Shown one piece after another: positions 6,187 to 10,523 of a stretch of DNA of 10,523 nt. Every line of letters begins with the position of its first letter. Position 1 is the stretch's first letter. Where the stretch lies: the NCBI GenBank assembly GCA_001821795.1, contig MHOB01000017.1, positions 1 to 10,523 on the forward strand, given 5' to 3'. The notes under the pieces were generated by a model. It saw nothing but the letters and a program-made list of their open reading frames with translations, was not told where the DNA came from and did not search any database. The DNA is from Candidatus Ryanbacteria bacterium RIFCSPLOWO2_12_FULL_47_9c (GTDB lineage: Bacteria; Patescibacteriota; Minisyncoccia; Ryanbacterales; GWA2-47-10b). The position numbers and the translations under genes were made by a program.

Positions 6187-7535
6187 CCCGCGCGCCGGCG
6201 AACCACTTGAGCGCCAAGACGGCGAAGGCGCGTATCAATTTTTTCGTATCCGCGATCAATATGTTCAATGCCTGAAATGACTGATTTTCCTCTCGCGGTA
6301 AGTGCAACAACAAGGTGTGCAAGCCCGGCGCGGATATCTGGTACAGATATCGCGGCCCCCTTCAAACGAGTGGGACCACGAATGACAATGCTGTGGGAAT
6401 AGCCGCCACCCGCGAATCGACAAGGGTTTTTGATGCAACGCTCCACGACCTCGATGCGTGCACCCAGCCGGTTAAATTCGCTGATGTACCCAAAGCGGTC
6501 TTCGTACACCGTTTCGTGAACCGTCGAGCGTCCACGCGCAAGCATAAGAAGCACCGTGAATGGTGGCTGCCAATCAGTCATGAAACCCGGGTGAGGAGCC
6601 GTTTCAATCGCATAGGGCTTCAGTGGACCCGTTCGGAAAAAACGGATGCCATTTTTTTCAACACGATATTCCCCGCCGACTTTGCGCAAAGCGTTGAGAA
6701 ATGTAATGAGATGTTTTGCCTCGGCGTCACGCACAAGAATATTTCCTTTTGTCGCAACCGCAAGGACGGCAAAAGCGGCCGCCTCCATGCGATCTGGAAT
6801 GACTCGATGCTCGGTACCATGAAGTTTTTTAACGCCTTCGACGCGGATAACACGGTTAGTATCAAGTTCGATGAGCGCTCCCATTTTTTGAAGGCATGAA
6901 ATAAGATCAACGACTTCGGGCTCGCCCGCCGCATTCTTGATTGTTGTAATACCGTCTGCAAGGACTGAAGCAAGCAGAACAGTCTCTGTTGCGCCGACGC
7001 TGGGATAAGGAAGCGCGATAGTTGTTCCATGTAAGCGCTTGGCGCGCGCCTTATATGAATCACGCGTAACGACAATGCGTGCACCCATTTTCCGAAGCGC
7101 GGAAAGATGGAAATCGACAGGGCGCGCGCCAAGATTATCCCCCGCAACCCCATCGCGATCCCGGGGTGCGCTGAGGCGCACCCATGGCCGGTCTGCCCCG
7201 ACATACGGAACTTCCGCGCGCCCCAAACGATGGAGGAGCGGGGCAATGGCTAAAACCGGTAAGCGGTTTTTACGAGAGAGCTGGGCGGCTCGAAAATTGC
7301 GAACACGCGCGGCATTTACCGTAACCGTTCCATTTCGAAAAGTTACTGTTGCGCCTACCTTGCGGAGAATTTCGGTTACTGTTTCCATTTCAATAGTGTT
7401 GGGACAGTTTGTTAGTACGACATCTTGGCGTGTTAACAAAGAAGAAATCATAATTTTCGAGAAAGCGTTCTTCGCCCCACGTACGGTCACCGATCCGTGC
7501 AATGGTTTACCTCCCGTCACCACAAAGCATTCCAT
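6183..7535 (-). CDS. murA: UDP-N-acetylglucosamine 1-carboxyvinyltransferase MurA with an active-site-loop insertion
   Basis: First committed enzyme of peptidoglycan precursor synthesis: it transfers enolpyruvate from PEP to UDP-GlcNAc in the cytoplasm. The EPSP-synthase fold is clear from GAKNA (20-24, with catalytic Lys22 and Asn23), LGARPVDFHL (135-144), SVGATETVLLASVLADG (179-195), PDRMEAAAFAV (246-256), APHPGFMTDWQPPF (with the general-base Asp), DIRAGLAHLVVAL (with the PEP-binding Arg) and HIDRGYEKIDTRLRRLGA. The residue equivalent to E. coli Cys115 is Asp133 (GDNLG where E. coli has GCTIG). Between Gly113 and Gly132 there are 18 extra residues (114-131) that the family does not normally have, which explains the length of 450 against about 420. 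It is divergent from the PEGA gene and 34 bp upstream of mreB. The substrate motifs otherwise look intact, so an active enzyme is expected unless the insertion interferes. Confidence 0.95.
   Translation of the reverse strand: MECFVVTGGKPLHGSVTVRGAKNAFSKIMISSLLTRQDVVLTNCPNTIEMETVTEILRKVGATVTFRNGTVTVNAARVRNFRAAQLSRKNRLPVLAIAPLLHRLGRAEVPYVGADRPWVRLSAPRDRDGVAGDNLGARPVDFHLSALRKMGARIVVTRDSYKARAKRLHGTTIALPYPSVGATETVLLASVLADGITTIKNAAGEPEVVDLISCLQKMGALIELDTNRVIRVEGVKKLHGTEHRVIPDRMEAAAFAVLAVATKGNILVRDAEAKHLITFLNALRKVGGEYRVEKNGIRFFRTGPLKPYAIETAPHPGFMTDWQPPFTVLLMLARGRSTVHETVYEDRFGYISEFNRLGARIEVVERCIKNPCRFAGGGYSHSIVIRGPTRLKGAAISVPDIRAGLAHLVVALTARGKSVISGIEHIDRGYEKIDTRLRRLGAQVVRRRAG
7143..7196 (-). other. 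In-frame 54-nt GC-rich insertion within murA, containing a perfect 8-bp hairpin
   Basis: Removing these 18 codons restores the family consensus exactly, as V-G-G-D-N-L-G. The segment is about 74% G+C by count (40 of 54 bases), clearly above its surroundings. It contains GGGTGCGC (7164-7171), a 4-base loop, and GCGCACCC (7176-7183). GGG codons lie on both sides (7199-7197 and 7142-7140 on the minus strand). It has no stop in the murA frame. It encodes a basic stretch rich in Arg and Asp (ADRPWVRLSAPRDRDGVA). That this is an acquired insertion is inferred from the family alignment recalled from knowledge. Confidence 0.7.
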
Positions 7536-7544
7536 GGTTTCTCT

Positions 7545-7573
7545 ATCATACGGCTGGTTGCGCAGATGAGCAA
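7545..7573 (-). promoter_or_regulatory. Possible murA promoter, near-leaderless
   Basis: Minus-strand TTGCTC (7573-7568), 17-base spacer, TATGAT (7550-7545), then nine bases to the murA ATG. The -10 box matches five of six consensus positions. The implied transcript starts only 2-3 bases before the ATG. It interleaves with the predicted promoter of the divergent PEGA gene, so the two may compete. Confidence 0.45.
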
Positions 7574-7586
7574 GAACTTTTACACT
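7558..7586 (+). promoter_or_regulatory. Possible promoter of the PEGA-domain gene, near-leaderless
   Basis: Plus-strand TTGCGC (7558-7563), 17-base spacer, TACACT (7581-7586), then eight bases to the ATG at 7595. No Shine-Dalgarno is visible upstream of that ATG. The elements are weaker than those of murA (three and four matches to consensus), but the geometry is the same and the 59-bp divergent gap must hold both promoters. Confidence 0.35.
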
Positions 7587-7594
7587 CTAATCGT

Positions 7595-8518
7595 ATGACC
7601 CGTCAACAGCGAAGACTACTCTTTTGGATCTCAACCTTTATATTTTTTATTGGGGTCACCCCCCTGCTCCTTTATTCGTTTGGTTATCGATTCTCGTTTG
7701 AGAAATTTACACTTCTCCGCGCAGGAGGAATTTCTATCCGCCCGGTTCCTGTGACTGGCGCGCAAATCTTTATTGATGGGAAACTTATGCATGAAACGAG
7801 TTTCTTGTCGCGCCGGCTTTTTCTCCAGGGCCTCACGCCTCGTCCCTATCATATTCAAGTATACAAAGAAGGTTTCTACCCATGGGAAAAAGTCTTGCGC
7901 GTTTACCCTGAACGGGTTACCGAGGTACATGCTTTCCTTGCAGAGGAGATAATCTCTCCCCCAACAACGCTCCTTGAAGGAACGTACAAATCATTCTCAT
8001 TTTTCGATAACAATGAAGCGTATATTCAACTTGCCGACAACAAAAATAAAAAAATCTACTATTCGATCGGAAATGCCGAGCTTGTACAGGAAATTCCCGG
8101 TGGACAGCAATTAATCTTACCCGTGCTGCCGAATGATCTTTCCACAAAACTTTCCGCGCGAGGCGCAAAAGGTTCTTCATACGATCCTCAAGGAGAGCGA
8201 ATTCTTTGGTGGAAGGGTAACCAAGTTTGGATCATGTGGCTTGCCAGCGATGCAGCGTTGCCGCTCTATACCGAAGAACGGGAAGCGCTTGTCTACACGG
8301 CGGATACACAAATCCGAGACGCTCAATTTTATCCGAGACAAGAAGCTGTTTTTATAACTTCCGGCGACTCAATTGTCATTGCCGAGCTTGACGGCCGCAG
8401 TAAGCGAAACGAATATAACTTTTACGCGGGGACCGAGCCGCAGCTTTTGATCTCACCGCAAAACGACGTTTTTTTTATTCTTGACAAGGGTATTCTTATG
8501 ACGCGGCCAATTTTGTAG
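7595..8518 (+). CDS. PEGA-domain membrane protein with a propeller-like C-terminal region
   Basis: A 307-residue protein with a short basic cytoplasmic N-terminus (MTRQQRR), one membrane segment at about residues 9-30 (LFWISTFIFFIGVTPLLLYS) and then a PEGA domain at about 45-118. The domain is seen from AGGISIRPVPVTGAQIFIDG (43-62), the Leu-Pro-type turn LQGLTPRPYHIQVYKEGF and the closing strands WEKVLRVYPERVTEVHAFL. The rest (125-307) has TolB/WD-like strand units such as SYDPQGERILWW, IRDAQFYPRQEAVFI and LLISPQNDVFFIL, so a partial beta-propeller outside the membrane is likely. PEGA domains are associated with surface layers and envelope contacts; this function is inferred. The ATG at 7595 is chosen because an upstream in-frame ATG at 7502 lies inside murA and adds 31 residues that do not look like protein. 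It is divergent from murA and its last 23 bp overlap the 3' end of murC. Confidence 0.86.
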   Translation: MTRQQRRLLFWISTFIFFIGVTPLLLYSFGYRFSFEKFTLLRAGGISIRPVPVTGAQIFIDGKLMHETSFLSRRLFLQGLTPRPYHIQVYKEGFYPWEKVLRVYPERVTEVHAFLAEEIISPPTTLLEGTYKSFSFFDNNEAYIQLADNKNKKIYYSIGNAELVQEIPGGQQLILPVLPNDLSTKLSARGAKGSSYDPQGERILWWKGNQVWIMWLASDAALPLYTEEREALVYTADTQIRDAQFYPRQEAVFITSGDSIVIAELDGRSKRNEYNFYAGTEPQLLISPQNDVFFILDKGILMTRPIL

Positions 8519-9782
8519 AGATCATTTGCGCGACTCTCCAAACATCACCGGCGCCAAGAGTGATGACTACGCTCCCCTTGCTGGCGTTTTTTTTTGCGTG
8601 CGAGAATGAGTTATCAATGGTTGCGACGTAATCGACTTGCTCGTGATGTTTTTTGACCTGTTGTACAAATATGCTCATATCAAAGCTGGGATCTTTCTCC
8701 CGCGCAGAACCGTAGACGTCGAGGAGCGCCACCGAATCTGCATCATCAAATGACGATCCAAAATCTTCAAGAAATGTTTTTGTCCGCGAATACGTATGGG
8801 GCTGAAAATATGCGATGATTTTACGTTCTGGATAGTGCTCCCGCACCGCAAAGAGCGTTGCCTGAATTTCCGTTGGATGGTGGGCATAATCATCGATAAC
8901 GACAATATCATCGTTTTCTCCCGTATAAAGCTCCATGCGGCGTTTTGTACCCGCGAAATTTTTCAACGTGGCGCGCGCTTTCTCTTCGGGAATACCCAAC
9001 TCGTACGCGAGCGCGATAACACCAAGCGCGTTCGTTTGATTGTGTGCGCCCCAAAGCATAAGAGAGAGCGGAGGATCGATGCACGCGCCGAAGAATATTT
9101 TTTTTGCGTTTGTTAACGGATCGACAAACGATCGCAAAGCTTTCGGGGCGACAACAATCGCGCCGTCAGGCAAACTCTGCAGCAGTTTCTGAAATACGGC
9201 ACGGTATGATTCTTCTGTTGGATAAAAATCAGGGTGGTCATAATCAATATTGGTCAGCAAAAGATATTTTGGTTTGAGTGAAAGAATTTTTGCTTGGTAC
9301 TCATCTCCTTCAGCAACCATCAACCCCTCGGTTTGCGCGCCCGCGCGCGCAGTCGCATCCCACTGAATAAGCGCACCGCCAACAATAACCGTCGGATCAC
9401 GCTCGGCTTCTTCAAGGATTTTACCAATCATTGCCGCGGATGTCGTCTTTCCGTGCGTACCGGTTACCAATACGCCCGTGCGTTCATTAAAGATTTCTGC
9501 AAGTGCTTCTTGATACGGTGCCGTGGGAATATTAAGTTCGAGCGCTTTTTTGATTTGCGGATGATCTACAGTATATGCGCTTGAGTAAATTACACGCGCG
9601 ATATCGGGCGTGATATGAACTGGATCAAACGACACAACTGGAATTTTCAAGCGCTCTAAAATTGCATCCGTAAAAAAAACTTCATCTGTATCAGACCCAA
9701 GCACTTCATTCCCGTGCTCTTTATATATAGTAGCGACTCCGCACACCCCAACCCCTTTAATGCCAACAAAAAAATATTTCAT
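8496..9782 (-). CDS. murC: UDP-N-acetylmuramate--L-alanine ligase
   Basis: ATP-dependent cytoplasmic ligase that adds L-Ala to UDP-MurNAc, the third step of peptidoglycan precursor synthesis. Motifs in order are the N-terminal UDP-binding Rossmann start FVGIKGVGVCGVA (5-17) with LGSDT (28-32); the ATP P-loop GTHGKTT (108-114); LLTNIDYDHPDFY (175-187); GAHNQTNALG (245-254); GTKRRME (278-284); DDYAHHPTEI (297-306); QPHTYSRT (327-334); and LGAGDVW (409-415). The length of 428 residues is slightly below the usual 450-490. The related recycling ligase Mpl is the main alternative; QPHTYSRT and the overall spacing favour MurC. The ATG is preceded by a weak GAAG only two bases away, and just upstream is a 23-bp palindrome of the repeat family found in the neighbouring transposase. 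The end overlaps the convergent PEGA gene by 23 bp. Confidence 0.93.
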   Translation of the reverse strand: MKYFFVGIKGVGVCGVATIYKEHGNEVLGSDTDEVFFTDAILERLKIPVVSFDPVHITPDIARVIYSSAYTVDHPQIKKALELNIPTAPYQEALAEIFNERTGVLVTGTHGKTTSAAMIGKILEEAERDPTVIVGGALIQWDATARAGAQTEGLMVAEGDEYQAKILSLKPKYLLLTNIDYDHPDFYPTEESYRAVFQKLLQSLPDGAIVVAPKALRSFVDPLTNAKKIFFGACIDPPLSLMLWGAHNQTNALGVIALAYELGIPEEKARATLKNFAGTKRRMELYTGENDDIVVIDDYAHHPTEIQATLFAVREHYPERKIIAYFQPHTYSRTKTFLEDFGSSFDDADSVALLDVYGSAREKDPSFDMSIFVQQVKKHHEQVDYVATIDNSFSHAKKNASKGSVVITLGAGDVWRVAQMISTKLAAS

Positions 9783-9789
9783 ATCTTCA

Positions 9790-9812
9790 ACTTAGTGGCT
9801 AAGCCACTAAGT
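9790..9812. repeat. Palindromic repeat, copy 1, in the murC leader
   Basis: Perfect inverted repeat with arms ACTTAGTGGCT and AGCCACTAAGT around a single base. It lies between the end of the transposase (stop at 9819) and the murC ATG (9782), with only seven bases between its inner edge and that ATG. Twenty-five bases (9788-9812) are identical to copy 2 at 10005-10029. In RNA it would form a hairpin directly before the murC start. Confidence 0.9.
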
Positions 9813-9818
9813 ATGTAA

Positions 9819-10493
9819 TCATTCAAGTAATAGAGATTCCATCTCATTGAAAAGGACTTTTCTCTTAAGAATATCGCCGAGCGAACTTTCTGCAAAATCT
9901 TTATATTCCGCAATATTTTTAAACTGGTCGAGGACGATTTCTTTTTTACACACATTGGCAACGCCCGAGCGCTTGCCAATATACTCTTGCCAACTTGTTC
10001 GCACCAACTTAGTGGCTAAGCCACTAAGTTGGTGAACGCGGTGATTTAAGTTAACATACGCACTTACGTGGAGTAAGTATTCGTTTGATGAAACATGGAC
10101 CACCTTATACGGCCCTTGGAAAAGTGAGCCAGTTCGTTTATATGTTTCATTGAAATATCGAGTAAAACCGGTTCCTAACCGATGCATATATTTTTCAATT
10201 CCTTTGTTCTCCGCTTCTTCGAGAATCATATGAAAATGATTCGGATTTAAACAATAACAGATAACATTAACGAGTGGACTTTCTTTTTTGCTATTTTTGG
10301 TATTTTTAGTGTTCAACCTTTTATGCTCAAATGATTGTTGATATAAGCTACCGATAGGTTCTACTGTATTGAAAGCAACCATGCATCTCAAAAACCGTTC
10401 TACATCTTGCATGCGCACAAAAATACTTCGTTTATCAACTCCGCGGTTATAGATGTGATAATATTCTCCCTTGGCAAATGAGATACTGCGCAT
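9819..10493 (-). CDS. Y1 (HUH) transposase, REP-associated TnpA type
   Basis: A 224-residue single-strand transposase of the IS200/REP-associated (RAYT) superfamily, which nicks and rejoins DNA at hairpins using a catalytic Tyr. The N-terminus FAKGEYYHIYNRGVDKRSIF (6-25) is typical. The HUH metal-binding motif is PNHFHMIL (84-91). The family helix MHRLGTGFTRYFNETYKRTG (103-122) and SLFQGPYK (123-130) follow, then YLLHVSAYVNLN (139-150), where Y146 is my candidate for the catalytic Tyr. Most relatives read YIHLNP here, so the His-Pro part is altered (YVNLNH). Residues 154-164 (HQLSGLATKLV) are encoded exactly by a 33-bp palindrome. The linker 61-69 is (N-T/S-K) three times, from a 9-base tandem repeat. 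Related palindromes lie on both sides of the gene. It may be a domesticated, non-mobile copy, or active on these repeats; the sequence does not decide. Confidence 0.9.
   Translation of the reverse strand: MRSISFAKGEYYHIYNRGVDKRSIFVRMQDVERFLRCMVAFNTVEPIGSLYQQSFEHKRLNTKNTKNSKKESPLVNVICYCLNPNHFHMILEEAENKGIEKYMHRLGTGFTRYFNETYKRTGSLFQGPYKVVHVSSNEYLLHVSAYVNLNHRVHQLSGLATKLVRTSWQEYIGKRSGVANVCKKEIVLDQFKNIAEYKDFAESSLGDILKRKVLFNEMESLLLE
10002..10034. repeat. Palindromic repeat, copy 2, inside the transposase coding sequence
   Basis: Perfect 16-bp arms, CACCAACTTAGTGGCT and AGCCACTAAGTTGGTG, flank one central base, 33 bp in all. The whole element equals 11 codons of the transposase (H154 to V164) and starts and ends on codon boundaries. 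On the coding strand only one of the three reading frames of the palindrome is free of stops, and that is the one used. Confidence 0.95.
10287..10313 (-). repeat. Short tandem repeat of 9 bases in the transposase gene
   Basis: Three consecutive 9-base units (AACACTAAA, AATACCAAA, AATAGCAAA on the coding strand) encode Asn-Thr-Lys, Asn-Thr-Lys and Asn-Ser-Lys at residues 61-69. They lie in a variable linker before the HUH motif and look like slippage expansion. Confidence 0.6.
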
Positions 10494-10506
10494 ATCATCT
10501 AGTATA
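10494..10506 (-). promoter_or_regulatory. Possible -10 element of the transposase gene
   Basis: TATACT (10506-10501 on the minus strand) lies seven bases from the ATG, with no Shine-Dalgarno between. A -35 box at standard spacing would fall just beyond the window, and the spacer would be formed by the palindromic repeat. Weak, single-element prediction. Confidence 0.25.
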
Positions 10507-10509
10507 TAT

Positions 10510-10523
10510 CAACTTAGTAGCTA
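10510..10523. repeat. Palindromic repeat, copy 3, cut by the window edge
   Basis: The last 14 bases, CAACTTAGTAGCTA, match copies 1 and 2 with a single G-to-A change (AGTAGC for AGTGGC), and include the same central base. The element is expected to continue past the window with AGCTACTAAG-type sequence. It begins 17 bases upstream of the transposase ATG, so the gene is bracketed by family members. Confidence 0.65.

Noticed and set aside
7164..7183. The perfect hairpin in murA as an intrinsic terminator
   Set aside because: It has no following T-run on either strand and lies in the middle of an essential gene.
7140..7199. Obligatory translational bypassing of the murA insertion
   Set aside because: The 54 bases are a multiple of three and contain no stop in frame, so normal translation gives a full protein. 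Bypassing is possible but not required, and is kept only as a speculative option in the findings.
6620..7246. Long open frame of 208 codons on the minus strand within murA
   Set aside because: It overlaps murA on the same strand in another frame, has no recognisable domain, and arises from the GC-rich codon use there. The same applies to plus-strand frames at 6315-6899 and 7039-7569.
7502..7594. Upstream start of the PEGA protein at ATG 7502
   Set aside because: It begins inside the murA coding region on the other strand and adds 31 residues without protein-like character; the ATG at 7595 begins MTRQQRR directly before the membrane segment.
9779..9979. A small open frame ending over copy 1 of the palindrome and encoding LSGLATK
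   Set aside because: It lies in another frame of the transposase gene and runs through the palindrome only because the repeat is open in that frame; no start signal or family supports it.
1..10523. Alternative genetic code with UGA read as Gly or Trp
   Set aside because: proS, mreB and murA end at TGA at the expected family C-termini and no in-frame TGA occurs in conserved domains, so code 11 applies.
9790..10523. CRISPR array
   Set aside because: The three repeats are irregularly spaced (about 200 and 500 bp), one lies within a gene, and there are no spacers or cas genes.

Overview
The window reads as chromosomal DNA of a small-genome bacterium of the Candidate Phyla Radiation (Patescibacteria), most likely the Parcubacteria/Paceibacteria side. 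The grounds are a very short prolyl-tRNA synthetase without the editing domain, a stripped-down delta-prime-like clamp-loader protein, a PEGA/propeller membrane protein, a membrane-anchored Asp-box propeller protein, a Y1-type (REP-associated) transposase, and very tight packing with overlapping genes. TGA is a true stop here (proS, mreB and murA all end in TGA), so this is the standard bacterial code and not the recoded Gracilibacteria/Absconditabacteria code. Assignment below phylum level is inference.

Layout, read along the minus strand, which carries most genes: a Y1 transposase (10493-9819) with related palindromes at its 3' side, inside it and at its 5' side; murC (9782-8496); murA (7535-6183); mreB (6148-5135); a holB-like delta-prime fragment (5122-4580); a membrane-anchored Asp-box propeller protein (4602-3487); frr (3506-2949); rseP (2946-1882); proS (1327-89); and the first 31 codons of a second mreB paralogue (92 to the window edge). 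Two genes run on the plus strand: a two-CBS-domain protein (1357-1875), divergent from proS and convergent with rseP, and a PEGA-domain membrane protein (7595-8518), divergent from murA and convergent with murC with a 23-bp tail overlap. No rRNA, tRNA or CRISPR array was seen, and no stretch over 300 bases lacks a gene; the longest gap is about 60 bp.

The genes fit a cell-envelope and growth theme: MurA and MurC are early peptidoglycan precursor enzymes, the MreB proteins organise wall synthesis, and RseP is a membrane protease. Frr and ProS serve translation. The order frr, rseP, proS looks like a collapsed version of the widespread frr-uppS-cdsA-dxr-rseP-proS cluster.

The most unusual signals are: (1) a palindrome family beside and inside the transposase, where the internal copy is exactly 33 bp and is read in frame as 11 codons, while another copy forms the leader of murC; (2) an 18-codon, GC-rich, hairpin-bearing insertion in the substrate-closing loop of MurA, beside an Asp that replaces the usual Cys; (3) promoter-like sequences 6-9 bases upstream of several start codons that have little Shine-Dalgarno signal, suggesting leaderless transcripts.
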